From positions 36,717 through 100,716 of the forward strand of contig DAOTUD010000067.1 in NCBI GenBank assembly GCA_034437275.1: DNA of 64,000 nucleotides, given 5' to 3'. Shown in pieces: positions 26,997-35,088 of this stretch. The notes under the pieces were generated by a model, which saw only the letters and a list, made by a program, of their open reading frames with translations, did no database searches and was not told where the DNA came from. How positions within the stretch are numbered: position 1 is the first letter of the stretch; every line of letters starts with the position of its first letter. The translations under genes were made by a program, and so were the position numbers. The stretch comes from TC-15 sp034437275. GTDB lineage: Bacteria; Chloroflexota; Anaerolineae; Aggregatilineales; Aggregatilineaceae.

Positions 26997-27611
26997 GTGA
27001 AGATCTCGGCACAGATGGTGAAGGAACTCCGGGAAATGACCGGGGTCGGCCCGCTGGACTGCAAAAAGGCGCTCGAACAATTCGACGGGGACATGGATAA
27101 GGCTGCGGAATTTCTGCGCGAAAAAGGGCTGGCCAAAGCGGCGAAAAAAGTCGGGCGCGCCACCAACCAGGGCCTGATCCACACCTACCTGCACCACAAC
27201 GAACAGTTGGGTGTGATGGTTGAGGTGAACTGCGAAACCGATTTCGTGGCCAACACCGACCAGTTCCACGATCTGGCACACGACATCAGCCTGCAGATCG
27301 CCAACATGAACCCGCTGTATGTGGACCGCGACAGCGTGCCAGATGCAGTCGTCGAGAATGAGCGCGATATCCAGCGCCGCCGCGCCGAGGACGAGGGCAA
27401 GCCGCAGAACGTCGTCGAGAAGATCGTCGATGGGCGTATGGGCAAGTTCTACGAGGAAATCGTCTTGCTCGAGCAGCCCTTCATCAAGGACGACAGCATG
27501 ACCATCGGCGAGATGATCACCCACGCCATCGCGGATCTGGGCGAGAACATCACTGTCGGGCGGTTTGCACGCTTTGTCATCGGCGAAGACATCGAAGAAG
27601 ACGAGGGCTGA
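26997..27611 (+). CDS. tsf: Elongation factor Ts
   Basis: A 204-residue EF-Ts, the nucleotide exchange factor of EF-Tu. It has the N-terminal UBA-like domain with MVKELREMTGVGPLDCKKAL and EFLREKGLAKAAKK, and the core motif VEVNCETDFVAN. At 204 residues it is the short form with one core subdomain, like that of Thermus, not the ~283-residue E. coli form. The start is a GTG at 26997, with a GAGGAGG ribosome site inside the last codons of rpsB. Confidence 0.96.
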   Translation: MKISAQMVKELREMTGVGPLDCKKALEQFDGDMDKAAEFLREKGLAKAAKKVGRATNQGLIHTYLHHNEQLGVMVEVNCETDFVANTDQFHDLAHDISLQIANMNPLYVDRDSVPDAVVENERDIQRRRAEDEGKPQNVVEKIVDGRMGKFYEEIVLLEQPFIKDDSMTIGEMITHAIADLGENITVGRFARFVIGEDIEEDEG

Positions 27612-27632
27612 ACGGCCACCCATGATTGACGC

Positions 27633-27668
27633 AGGGGATTAGGGTTACACACCTAATCCCCTTTTTTT
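27633..27668 (+). terminator. Terminator between tsf and pyrH
   Basis: A perfect 11-bp stem AGGGGATTAGG (27633-27643) / CCTAATCCCCT (27652-27662), 8-nt loop, ending in seven T. Only 16 nt separate it from the pyrH start, so pyrH is either expressed by read-through or has its own start nearby. Confidence 0.92.
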
Positions 27669-27684
27669 ACGAGGTGACCCCGCT

Positions 27685-28416
27685 ATGACTGACCAACAAG
27701 CAGCACCCCGCTACCATCGTATTCTGCTCAAGCTGAGCGGCGAAGTGATGGCCGGGGCCGAAGGCTTTGGCATCGACCCGGAGCAGGCGGCCATCATCGC
27801 CCACAAGATCAAGGCGGTGCACGCGCTGGGCGTCCAGGTCGGGCTGGTGATCGGCGCGGGCAACCTGTGGCGCGGCAACACCGGCGTCGAGCACGGCATG
27901 GACCAGTCCACCGCCGACCACATGGGCATGATCGCCACCGTGATGAACGGCCTGGCGCTGCAGGATGCGCTGGAGCGTGTGGGTGTGCCGACTCGCGTCC
28001 AGACTGCCATCGAGATGAACAAGGTCGCCGAGCCGTACATCCGGCTGCGCGCCATCCGCCACATGGAAAAAGGCCGCGTGGTGATCATCGCCGGGGGGAC
28101 GGGCAATCCCTACTTCACGACCGACACCGCCGCCGCGCTGCGCGGGATGGAGATCAACGCCGACGTGATCATCAAGGGCACGCAGGTCGACGGCGTGTAC
28201 ACCGCCGACCCGAAGCAAGACAAGCAGGCCACCCGCTTCGACCGCATCACCTATTCCGAGGCGCTGGCGCTGCGCGTGCGCGTGATGGACCTGACCGCGC
28301 TCACGCTGTGCATGGACCACCAGATCCCGTTGATCGTGCTCAATATCTGGGACGATCACAGCTTGATGAACGCGGTGATGGGGGAGCAGGTCGGTACGTT
28401 GGTTGACGGGGAATAA
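27685..28416 (+). CDS. pyrH: UMP kinase
   Basis: A 243-residue bacterial UMP kinase of the amino-acid kinase fold, making UDP from UMP and ATP. Motifs are ILLKLSGEVMAG, VIGAGNLWRGNTG, GMIATVMNGLALQDAL, VVIIAGGTGNPYFTTDTAAALR and VDGVYTADPK. Full length, with ACGAGGTGA upstream of the ATG. The frr gene that usually follows in the rpsB-tsf-pyrH-frr order is absent here; a repeat and a minus-strand regulator follow instead. Confidence 0.97.
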   Translation: MTDQQAAPRYHRILLKLSGEVMAGAEGFGIDPEQAAIIAHKIKAVHALGVQVGLVIGAGNLWRGNTGVEHGMDQSTADHMGMIATVMNGLALQDALERVGVPTRVQTAIEMNKVAEPYIRLRAIRHMEKGRVVIIAGGTGNPYFTTDTAAALRGMEINADVIIKGTQVDGVYTADPKQDKQATRFDRITYSEALALRVRVMDLTALTLCMDHQIPLIVLNIWDDHSLMNAVMGEQVGTLVDGE

Positions 28417-28428
28417 CCGCCGCCGACC

Positions 28429-28611
28429 TCATTCATCCGCTGCGGCGTTGTGGATCGCGTCGAAAACGTCATCCAGCGACCGGTAAATGTTGACGTTCAC
28501 GTTGCCAAATGTCACCGTATTGAGTCCTTTGGCCGCCAGGTTCACCAGGCAGCTTTCGGTGATCAGGAAGATGCAATTTATGAAGTGATGTGCATTATAG
28601 GGCCCACGCAT
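28429..28611 (-). CDS. Small hypothetical protein, start overlapping repeat B1
   Basis: A possible 60-residue protein starting MRGPYNAHHF and containing NCIFLITESCLVNLAAKGLN and VNVNIYRSLDDVFDAIH. The composition is protein-like, unlike the Arg/Pro-rich shadow frames nearby, and the local GC content is lower. The ATG lies within repeat B1, and a longer form starting at 28641 would be almost wholly repeat-derived at its N-terminus. No ribosome site or homologue is recognised. It may be real, or an eroded gene end captured by the repeat. Confidence 0.35.
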   Translation of the reverse strand: MRGPYNAHHFINCIFLITESCLVNLAAKGLNTVTFGNVNVNIYRSLDDVFDAIHNAAADE

Positions 28612-28770
28612 AACCTGTCGTGTCTGGGCTGAGCGGCGCAAAAATGCCCCTCACCCCCCCGGCCCCCTCGCCCACTCTGTGGGAGAGGGGGAGTCACGCG
28701 GCGCGCTTTTTTCCCCTCGCCCATTGTATGGGAGATGGGACACCGTCCGCAGGGCGGAGGGGTGAGGGCC
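28604..28770 (+). repeat. Family B repeat, copy B1
   Basis: This stretch opens with CCACGCATAACCTGTCGTG, passes through GCGCAAAAATGCCCCTCACC and closes with GGGCGGAGGGGTGAGGGCC. The same opening and closing sequence occurs at 54131-54249, the opening part inverted at 47584-47639, and the closing part at 53119-53184. G/C-run arms can fold back on each other. Confidence 0.75.
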
Positions 28771-28817
28771 TGCTCCCGCTTTCCAGAAACGCTGTTAGGA
28801 ACAGGCCGCCGCGCCCG

Positions 28818-29753
28818 TCACCACTCGAACGTCGCATCGGATGGCGTGTCGGACTCGTCGTCCTCCTCGGTGTCGACCCACACGTCGTCGGGATGGACCG
28901 CGGGCGCGCCGGGGCCGGCGTCGTCTTGCGTGATGTGGACCTGGGCTGACATCAGCGGCTTGTGGGCCGGCTGCCCGGCGCTGTTTTCCACCTCGACGAA
29001 GCCCTGCTCGCGCTCCATGAAGTTATAGAACGAGTGCAGCTCTTGTGTCACGCGCTGGGCGAGCATCTCTCGCAGCCGTGGCCCGCGTGCTGGCGCGGTG
29101 ATGATCACGAACTCCTGCTCGCCGGACCGGTGGCCGATGAAATCGTCGGGCGTGCCGTGCTCGTTGACGATCTGCGTGATCAGGTTCCCGGCGAAACGCA
29201 GCGCCTCGTTGGCGGTCACGAAGCCGTACAGGTCGCGGAACGTGTTGAAGTTCTCGATGCGCAGGTCGATGCGGTACCAGTCCGTCTCATCCGCCAGTTG
29301 GTCGAGCCGTTCGTCGATCAAGCGCCCGGTGGGCAGCCCGGTGCGCACCTCGGTCAGCCCTTCGCGTTCGGCACGGCGCAGCGCATTTCGCACGCGCAGC
29401 GTCAGGATGTCCAGGTCCAGCGGCTTGGCGATGAAGTCGTACGCGCCCGCCTCCAGGACCGCGTTTTGCAGCACCATGTCGTCCTGCCCGGCCAGCACCA
29501 TCACCGGGATGTGCCCGGTGCGCGGCTTGTCGCGCAGCGTGTGGAACACGTCCAGCACGGCCATATCCGGCAGTTGGGCCGCCAGCAAGATCAGGTGGGG
29601 GTGAATCGTGGACGCCAGCGCCAGCCCGCGCTGGGCGGTGTGGGCCGCTTCCAGCGCATAGCCCAGGCTTTCAAAATGCTGGCGGAGGGTGTGGGTTACC
29701 GCCTCGTCGCTGTCAATCACCAGCAGCCGTTTAGAGGAATCGTCTGTATTCAC
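28818..29753 (-). CDS. Response regulator-like protein, decayed REC and GGDEF
   Basis: A 311-residue protein with a receiver-like domain (1-125) and a GGDEF-like domain (~135-270). The receiver keeps the acidic pocket (IDSDE, 13-17) and Lys110, but the phospho-acceptor Asp is Ala58 in HLILLAAQLPD. The GGDEF loop reads SGEQEF (210-215). It probably neither accepts phosphate nor makes cyclic-di-GMP, and may bind a partner or nucleotide instead. A paralogue with an intact Asp lies at 57577-58446, sharing RNALRRA and the DNF/ENF-x-x-LYGFV core. Acidic C-terminal tail. Confidence 0.8.
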   Translation of the reverse strand: MNTDDSSKRLLVIDSDEAVTHTLRQHFESLGYALEAAHTAQRGLALASTIHPHLILLAAQLPDMAVLDVFHTLRDKPRTGHIPVMVLAGQDDMVLQNAVLEAGAYDFIAKPLDLDILTLRVRNALRRAEREGLTEVRTGLPTGRLIDERLDQLADETDWYRIDLRIENFNTFRDLYGFVTANEALRFAGNLITQIVNEHGTPDDFIGHRSGEQEFVIITAPARGPRLREMLAQRVTQELHSFYNFMEREQGFVEVENSAGQPAHKPLMSAQVHITQDDAGPGAPAVHPDDVWVDTEEDDESDTPSDATFEW

Positions 29754-29767
29754 AGCTTACCTCCGGT

Positions 29768-30061
29768 CTATTCGTCGTGCCAAACGGCATCTACGCGGAA
29801 CTGTCCGTCGGTCTGGTCGGCGGCATTCGCCAGCGCCGCGTCACGCGGCAGCGACGGCTGCACCACGTCGGGGCGCAGCACGCTGCGCAGCGGCAGCACT
29901 GACGCAGTCGGGGGGATGGCGTCGGTGTCCAGTTCTTGCAAACGCGCCGCGAAGTCCAGAATGTCGGACAATTGCCCGGCGTACAACTCGATTTCGGCCT
30001 CGGTCAATTCCAGTTTGGCCAGTTCGGCGATGTGTTCTACAGTCTTACGGTCAATCGACAC
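29768..30061 (-). CDS. gatC: Asp/Glu-tRNA amidotransferase subunit C
   Basis: A 97-residue GatC. The N-terminus reads SIDRKTVEHIAELAKLELTEAE and the middle ILDFAARLQELDTDAIPPTASVLPL, the standard family pattern that stabilises the GatA amidase in the GatCAB complex. The start is a GTG at 30061; an upstream in-frame extension of 28 codons is rejected because the family starts here and a CGGAG site precedes the GTG. GatA and GatB are not in the window. It lies 14 nt upstream of the decayed response regulator gene on the same strand. Confidence 0.92.
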   Translation of the reverse strand: MSIDRKTVEHIAELAKLELTEAEIELYAGQLSDILDFAARLQELDTDAIPPTASVLPLRSVLRPDVVQPSLPRDAALANAADQTDGQFRVDAVWHDE

Positions 30062-30183
30062 CGTGTGTTTTGCTCCGTGACTACCTTGTCGGCTCTTAAG
30101 TGCATTATAACCCACTCCGCAAACGGTGCGAAAGTAGGCTGGCACAAAGCCGCGATCCCCCGTACAATGGCGGCGAGGGAGGC

Positions 30184-30756
30184 ATGAACGCTGTGACAGA
30201 CAAAAGCCCCTACACTACCCTGGCCAGCCGCTACCTGTGGCAGAGCTGCTGGTACAATCTGCGCCAGGACCACCTACGCGCCCCGGACGGCAGCGAGCTG
30301 ACTTACACGGTCGTCGAAAAGCCGGGCGCGGTGTGGGTGGTGCCGGTCACCACCGGCGGCGATCTGGTCCTGATCGAGCAGTACCGCTATGCCATCGACG
30401 GCTGGTGCCTGGAGGTGCCGGCGGGCAACATCGAGCCGGGCCACGCCCCCGCCGCGATGGCCGCGCGCGAACTGCGCGAGGAGATCGGCGGCACTGCCGG
30501 GCAGGTGGTCCCGGTGGCGGAGTTCTTCACCATGAACGGCATCGGGGACGAGGTCGCACACGTCTTTCTGGCGCTGGAGGTGACGCTCGCCGCGCCGGAA
30601 CGCGAAGCGACCGAGCACATCCGGCTGCGACAGGTGCCGGTGCCGGACGGGCTGCGCATGGCGCGCCAGGGGATAATCAAGGACGGGCCGAGCGCGCTCG
30701 CCATTTTGCTGAGCGAAACGGCTTTGTTAGCACGCCAGGAGAAACAACAGGCATGA
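30184..30756 (+). CDS. NUDIX hydrolase, ADP-ribose pyrophosphatase-like
   Basis: A 190-residue NUDIX protein resembling ADP-ribose pyrophosphatases, which split ADP-ribose to AMP and ribose-5-phosphate. The box is GNIEPGHAPAAMAARELREE followed by IGG; the first Glu of the GX5E part is replaced by His, while the REL-x-EE core is intact. EQYRYAIDGWCLEVPAG is the typical ADPRase lead-in. ATG 30184 is preferred to an earlier in-frame ATG because it follows a GGGAGG site. Its stop overlaps the next gene start (ATGA). Confidence 0.88.
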   Translation: MNAVTDKSPYTTLASRYLWQSCWYNLRQDHLRAPDGSELTYTVVEKPGAVWVVPVTTGGDLVLIEQYRYAIDGWCLEVPAGNIEPGHAPAAMAARELREEIGGTAGQVVPVAEFFTMNGIGDEVAHVFLALEVTLAAPEREATEHIRLRQVPVPDGLRMARQGIIKDGPSALAILLSETALLARQEKQQA

Positions 30757-31598
30757 TGCGCCGGATATCGTGGTTTATGGTGGTGGTGATCGCGCTGGCC
30801 GCGTGCGGCGATGAGGACCCCGCGCCCGGCGAGGAAGACGCGATCCTGACCGGGTTCGACGCGCTGCCCAAAAAGCTGGCGACGGTGGTGCTCTCCCCGA
30901 CGCCCAGCCCCGTCATCAGCGGGGATGGGGCGGTGGTCGATATCGCAGGCGCGACGGCGACCCCTGGCCCCCCGCGCCCGACCAGCACCAAACCGCCGTT
31001 TGTGGGCGTCTATCTGGGCGACCTGGCCGCGGATGATGACGACGAACCGGCCCCCACGCTGGCCCCGTACGTACTCGGGCCGGGCGCGAGCAATCCGGCG
31101 GCGGCCAATGGCGGGGGGGCAGTGGTTCCCCCTGGCAGCGCCGCCCCCGCCGCGATCAGCGTCGATCCGCGCTTCGCCAGCGCGTATGCCGGCGTGCAGG
31201 ACCGGCTGGGGGCACCGGTCAGCAGCGGCGCGATGGTGCAGATGGCGGCCCAGCAGTTCGAACGCGGGACGATGTACTGGCAGGGCAGCCAGCGCCAGAT
31301 TTACGCCCTGGCCGGCGACGGGCGGCTGTTCCAGGTGGCCGATACGTGGGCCGAAGGCATGCCCGCCGACGATCCCGCGCTCGTGCCGCCCGATGGCCGG
31401 GTGCAGCCGGTGCGCGGGTTCGGCAAGGCGTGGCGCGAAACCGCCGCGCTTCGGGATGCGCTGGGCTGGGGGACACAGAGCGAAGTGAGCCACAGCGGGA
31501 CGTGGCAGAATTTCGAGCGCGGCGCGATGTTCGTCGGGCTGAACGGGCAGATTTACGCCCTGTTCACCGCCGAGGGCCGCTACGCCGGGCCGTTGTAG
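30753..31598 (+). CDS. Putative lipoprotein with duplicated FERG-type repeats
   Basis: A 281-residue exported protein. The signal MMRRISWFMVVVIALAACG ends in a lipobox (LAAC). A Pro/Thr/Asp-rich linker of ~130 residues follows, and then two LGFP-like repeats, RLGAPVSSGAMVQMAAQQFERGTMYW and a C-terminal copy with ALGWGTQSE and NFERGAMF, each followed by a QIYAL element. Such repeats are associated with wall or surface attachment. It is translationally coupled to the NUDIX gene, though a functional link is not evident. Function unknown. Confidence 0.75.
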   Translation: MMRRISWFMVVVIALAACGDEDPAPGEEDAILTGFDALPKKLATVVLSPTPSPVISGDGAVVDIAGATATPGPPRPTSTKPPFVGVYLGDLAADDDDEPAPTLAPYVLGPGASNPAAANGGGAVVPPGSAAPAAISVDPRFASAYAGVQDRLGAPVSSGAMVQMAAQQFERGTMYWQGSQRQIYALAGDGRLFQVADTWAEGMPADDPALVPPDGRVQPVRGFGKAWRETAALRDALGWGTQSEVSHSGTWQNFERGAMFVGLNGQIYALFTAEGRYAGPL

Positions 31599-31616
31599 CG
31601 CCCGCAGGCCGCGCGG

Positions 31617-32408
31617 TTACAGCCGCCGGTCGTCCAGCACCGGCAGTGTGCGACGGGTGCGGGTCACCAGGTCCATGTCCAGCTCGACCGTCATGTGCGC
31701 CTCGACCTCGCCGGCCTCGATCACGGTCTCGCCCCAGGGATCGATCACGCACGAATGCCCGAAGTAATCCTGCTCGACGTTGCCTTCCTCGTCCACGTCT
31801 GGCCCCACCCGGTTGACTGCGATCACGTACGTCTGGTTTTCGATGGCGCGGGCGCGCAGCAGCGTGCGGTAGTGCGCCAGGCGCGGGTGTGGCCACGCCA
31901 TCGGGATCACGATTGTCTGCACGCCATCATCGACATAGCGGCGGAACAACTCCGGGAAGCGCAGATCGTAGCAGATCGCAAACCCGGTGCGGCCCCAGGG
32001 CATGTCCAGCGTCAGCGGGGCTTCGCCGTGCAGCAGCCATTTGTCTTCGTTCATCAGCGGGAACAGGTGCACCTTGCGGTACGCGCCCATCATCCCGTTG
32101 ACCGGGGAGATCACGGCCATCGTGTTGTAGAGGCCCTGCCCGCGCTTTTCGTAGAGCGAGCCGAGGACGTGGATGTTGTGCTGGCGGGACAGCGCGACCA
32201 CCTGCGCGAACAGGCCGCCGCTCAGGCTGCTGGCGATCTCCTTGCCTTTGGCGTACGCGCCGCCGGCGTCCCACAGTTCCGGGAATACGACCAGGTCCGC
32301 GCCGCGATGGGCCGCCTCGGCAGTGAACTCCTGCACGCGGCTCCAGTTGGTGCGCGGGCCTGCCTTGCGCACATGCATCTGCACCAGTGATACCGTCAGT
32401 TTGGCCAT
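31617..32408 (-). CDS. Carbon-nitrogen hydrolase (nitrilase superfamily)
   Basis: A 263-residue hydrolase with the Glu-Lys-Cys triad: Glu in LVVFPELWD, Lys in YRKVHLFP and Cys in GFAICYDLRFPELFR. The pattern and length match omega-amidase/N-carbamoyl-type branch members. It cleaves a C-N bond in an amide or carbamoyl compound; the substrate is not evident. It is convergent with the lipoprotein gene, and the start ATG 32408 gives the normal family N-terminus KLTVSLVQMHV. Confidence 0.9.
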   Translation of the reverse strand: MAKLTVSLVQMHVRKAGPRTNWSRVQEFTAEAAHRGADLVVFPELWDAGGAYAKGKEIASSLSGGLFAQVVALSRQHNIHVLGSLYEKRGQGLYNTMAVISPVNGMMGAYRKVHLFPLMNEDKWLLHGEAPLTLDMPWGRTGFAICYDLRFPELFRRYVDDGVQTIVIPMAWPHPRLAHYRTLLRARAIENQTYVIAVNRVGPDVDEEGNVEQDYFGHSCVIDPWGETVIEAGEVEAHMTVELDMDLVTRTRRTLPVLDDRRL

Positions 32409-32519
32409 GAAAAACTATCCTTTCAACCGCTAACATTATCCGGGCCGGGTACGGCACCGACCCCTCCATCCATTGTATATCATTCGGCGTTCGTGGACAG
32501 GGTGGGGGTTTTTTCCCGC

Positions 32520-33059
32520 CTACAGTTCGGCGTGCTCGAACCAGAACGTTTTAACCGCGTCGATGGTGTCGTCAATCGACAGGCGGGACGTGTCAAGCTG
32601 CGGCAGTTCCAGTCCGATCACGCTGCGCTCGCGCTTCAGGCGGCTGAGCATGGTGGCGCGGTTGTACGGACTCTGGAACCACGCCCCGCGCACGACGTGC
32701 AGCCGCCGCAAAATCTCGTTGAGCGCGCAGGTCAGACACAAGACCGGCCCGGACTCCAGCAGCCGCGAGTGGTTCGTCTCGTCGAGCATGGCCTCCCCGC
32801 TGATGGCTACCACCGCGTGCCGCCGCAGCGTCAACTCGCGCACAGCGGCCCGTTCCAGCGTCTTGAGGCGCGCCTCGCCGAACAACTCGCGGATGTCCGC
32901 GGCGGACTGCCCTTCGCGCGTCAAAATCTCGTTTTCCAGGTCGTAGTACTCCGCCTCCAGCGCGGCGGCGACCGCCTGCCCGATGGTCGTCTTGCCCACC
33001 CCCATCGGCCCGGTCAGCGTCAGGTTGCGATAGGGGGCCGCATCAAAGATCGTCGTCAT
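32520..33059 (-). CDS. Shikimate kinase-like P-loop kinase
   Basis: A 179-residue small-molecule kinase. P-loop GPMGVGKTT at ~17-25, then YYDLENEILTREGQSAADIRELFGEARLKTLE, which follows the shikimate kinase pattern of a DxD-like substrate segment, and ISGEAMLDETN in the place of the GGG loop. The GGG triplet and the Arg-rich LID are not typical, so the substrate may be different. ATG 33059 overlaps the upstream HAD stop by 4 nt. Last gene of the surE-led operon. Confidence 0.75.
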   Translation of the reverse strand: MTTIFDAAPYRNLTLTGPMGVGKTTIGQAVAAALEAEYYDLENEILTREGQSAADIRELFGEARLKTLERAAVRELTLRRHAVVAISGEAMLDETNHSRLLESGPVLCLTCALNEILRRLHVVRGAWFQSPYNRATMLSRLKRERSVIGLELPQLDTSRLSIDDTIDAVKTFWFEHAEL

Positions 33060-33844
33060 GGGCGGTGCCCGTTGCGCCACCTGGGATACCACGCATCGAG
33101 CAGCGGCAGCAGGTCGTGGAGCGTGGTGATCGTTCCGTCCGGCACGATGCCGTTGGCCGCCTCCGGCACCTCGCCCGGCGCGCCACTCGCCACGCGGGGC
33201 CGCCACACCGCCGCCATGCCGGTATCCTGCGCACCGCGAATGTCGGCTTCCAGGTTATCGCCCACGAACACGGCTTCGTCGGGCTGGATGTCCAGCAGGC
33301 CGAGCGCGTGCCGAAAGATGGCCTGGTGCGGCTTGAGATAGCCCACATCGACCGCCGCCACCCGGCAGGTTGGGAACCAGTCCAGCAGGTCGAGCGCGTG
33401 CAGTTCCCGGTCGCGCCACTCCATCGGGTGCGAGGCGTTGGTCACGATGCCCAGCCCCAGCCCGTGCCGGTCCAACTCCGGCAGCACCTCCGGCACGTCA
33501 GGAAAGGCGCGCTCGCCGGGGGCAAGCTGCCAGTCGTAGGCGTCCAGCACGCCGTCCATCGCCAACTGGTCGTCGGGCACGCCCGCCGCGCGCAGCGTGT
33601 CGGCCAGCACCTGGGCGATATCCGGCGCGCGCAGCGTCTGGTTGCCGTTTTTCCACGCCGCAACCAGCGCCTCCCGGTACGTCTCGAAAAATGTGGCGGC
33701 ATCCACATCGGGCAGCGGGGCGAGGTGCTGCTGCACATAAGCGAGCACCCGCGCCAGCCGCTGGGGTTGGAACGTCTCCCAGGGTTCGGCGGCCTCCCAG
33801 TCGATCAGGGTGTGGTCGAGGTCAAACAATACAGCTTTCAGCAT
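33056..33844 (-). CDS. HAD-family hydrolase
   Basis: A 262-residue haloacid dehalogenase-type phosphatase. Motif I FDLDHT gives nucleophile Asp8 and acid Asp10, motif II is GIVTNAS, motif III Lys is in GYLKPHQAIF, and motif IV is VFVGDNLEADIRGA. The alpha-helical cap between motifs I and II is of the C1 type, as in phosphoglycolate phosphatases and pyrimidine 5'-nucleotidases. Next to surE, a nucleotide phosphatase role is plausible but not proven. Confidence 0.88.
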   Translation of the reverse strand: MLKAVLFDLDHTLIDWEAAEPWETFQPQRLARVLAYVQQHLAPLPDVDAATFFETYREALVAAWKNGNQTLRAPDIAQVLADTLRAAGVPDDQLAMDGVLDAYDWQLAPGERAFPDVPEVLPELDRHGLGLGIVTNASHPMEWRDRELHALDLLDWFPTCRVAAVDVGYLKPHQAIFRHALGLLDIQPDEAVFVGDNLEADIRGAQDTGMAAVWRPRVASGAPGEVPEAANGIVPDGTITTLHDLLPLLDAWYPRWRNGHRP

Positions 33845-33862
33845 GGGGGTTATTATACTCTC

Positions 33863-33958
33863 CTATTCAGCGGCTTGCAGCAGTGCATCCAGCGCGGCGA
33901 CCATGACCAGCCCGGCGATCCACAGCGCAGCAGTGCGTAAGGGGCGTTGAGTGTGCAT
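33863..33958 (-). CDS. 31-residue single-helix membrane protein
   Basis: Translation is MHTQRPLRTAAL then WIAGLVMVAALDALLQAAE. It has a short basic N-terminus and one hydrophobic helix of about 20 residues. A clean AGGAG ribosome site lies 6 nt upstream of the ATG, and the gene sits 14 nt after the surE stop and 18 nt before the HAD start, as a regular member of the operon. Too short for similarity calls; function unknown. The signals around it make translation likely. Confidence 0.6.
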   Translation of the reverse strand: MHTQRPLRTAALWIAGLVMVAALDALLQAAE

Positions 33959-33972
33959 TGTCGGCTCCTGTG

Positions 33973-34770
33973 TTACTCAGTTTGTGAGGTGCCAGGGGGG
34001 ATATCGTCCAGTTTCCAGCTTTCCATCCGTTGCAGCATGGTGTGGTTGGTCATGTCCATGTGAATCGGCGTCAGCGCGACATAGCCGTTGTGCGTCGCCC
34101 ACAGATCGGTGCCCTCCTCCTCCATGTCGCCGGAGGGTGGGGTGCCGCCGATCCAGTAGTACGGGCGGCCATACGGGTCGATGCGCGTGATCAGCTCGTC
34201 GTTATATTCGCGCAAGCCCTGCCGCACCACGCGGAAGCCCTTGATCGCATCCAGCGGCAGCGCAGGAATGTTGACGTTCAGCAGCGTCAGCGCGGGCAGC
34301 TTGCGGTGCAGGCCCAGCGCCACCACCTGCCGCGCGATGGCGGCGGCGGCGCTGTAATCGGCGTCGGTCGAAACATCCACCAGCGAAAACGCGATGGCCG
34401 GCTTGCCCCAGATCACGGCCTCGAACGCTGCCGACACCGTGCCGCTGTAGGTCAGGTCCTGGCCCATGTTCGCGCCGCGATTGATGCCGGACACGATCAG
34501 GTCGACCGGCTTCTCGACGAAGCCCAGCAGCGCCAGCGCGACCGAATCCGACGGCGAGTCGGAGGTTGCGTAGGCGGCCTGGACGCCCGCGACGGGAAAC
34601 TTGACGGGGTCGATGCGCAGCGGCTTGTGCATGGTCTTGCGGTGGCCGATCGCGCTGCGGTTTTCTTTGGGTGCGACGACGGTCACCGTGCCTAACGGCA
34701 GCATGGCCTCGGCCAGCGCCGCAATGCCGGGCGCAAACACGCCGTCGTCATTCGAAACGAGAATGTGCAT
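33973..34770 (-). CDS. surE: 5'-nucleotidase SurE
   Basis: A 265-residue SurE, a metal-dependent nucleoside 5'-monophosphate phosphatase. The N-terminus MHILVSNDDGVFAPGI carries the metal ligands Asp8 and Asp9, and VSGINRGANMGQDLTYSGTVSAA holds the conserved Asn and Ser residues. ATG 34770 has a GGGAGGAT site, so the 25-codon extension upstream is rejected. It leads an operon with the 31-residue protein, HAD hydrolase and shikimate-kinase-like gene. Confidence 0.95.
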   Translation of the reverse strand: MHILVSNDDGVFAPGIAALAEAMLPLGTVTVVAPKENRSAIGHRKTMHKPLRIDPVKFPVAGVQAAYATSDSPSDSVALALLGFVEKPVDLIVSGINRGANMGQDLTYSGTVSAAFEAVIWGKPAIAFSLVDVSTDADYSAAAAIARQVVALGLHRKLPALTLLNVNIPALPLDAIKGFRVVRQGLREYNDELITRIDPYGRPYYWIGGTPPSGDMEEEGTDLWATHNGYVALTPIHMDMTNHTMLQRMESWKLDDIPPGTSQTE

Positions 34771-34845
34771 AGTTCTATCCTCCCTTTGGGGCGAGGATTG
34801 TACCATGTCCGCCGGGGGCTTCCCACCCGCAGGTTGTTCCCCCAC

Positions 34846-34883
34846 AAAAAGCCAGCAGAGGCAACCGGAGGCTACCTCTGCTG
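34846..34883 (-). terminator. Second minus-strand terminator upstream of surE
   Basis: Perfect 9-bp stem CAGCAGAGG / CCTCTGCTG (34875-34883 with 34853-34861), followed on the minus strand by GCTTTTTGTG. It lies ~75 nt before the surE start, so it could be a leader attenuator or a back-up terminator. Confidence 0.65.
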
Positions 34884-35010
34884 CCGCTCACTGAGTCGGG
34901 GTTGGGGATCGTGAGCGCCAATAGTGAGGATAGGGGGCAATGGTTAAGCCGGTCTGAATGCGGCTTCAAAGCCGGGTTATCTTTTGGTAAAGTTTGTTTA
35001 ATTTGCCCAC

Positions 35011-35041
35011 AAAAAACCCCCGCATCCGCTGGGACGGGGGG
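35011..35041 (-). terminator. Terminator of the zinc-ribbon gene
   Basis: On the minus strand a CCCCCG / CGGGGG stem (35040-35035 with 35022-35017) is followed by TTTTTT. It lies about 48 nt past the stop at 35089. Confidence 0.75.
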
Positions 35042-35088
35042 TATCCAGACCAGGTAGGCGATGGTCTCGTGTTGGGGTCACGGTCAGA

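Larger units (their letters stand above)
34771..35088. other. Intergenic region with two minus-strand terminators
   Basis: A 318-nt gap between the zinc-ribbon gene and surE. It contains two hairpins with minus-strand T-tracts (listed separately) and about 120 nt of plain sequence between them at 34890-35005, where surE operon promoter elements might lie, but no strong -35/-10 pair was found. Confidence 0.5.
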
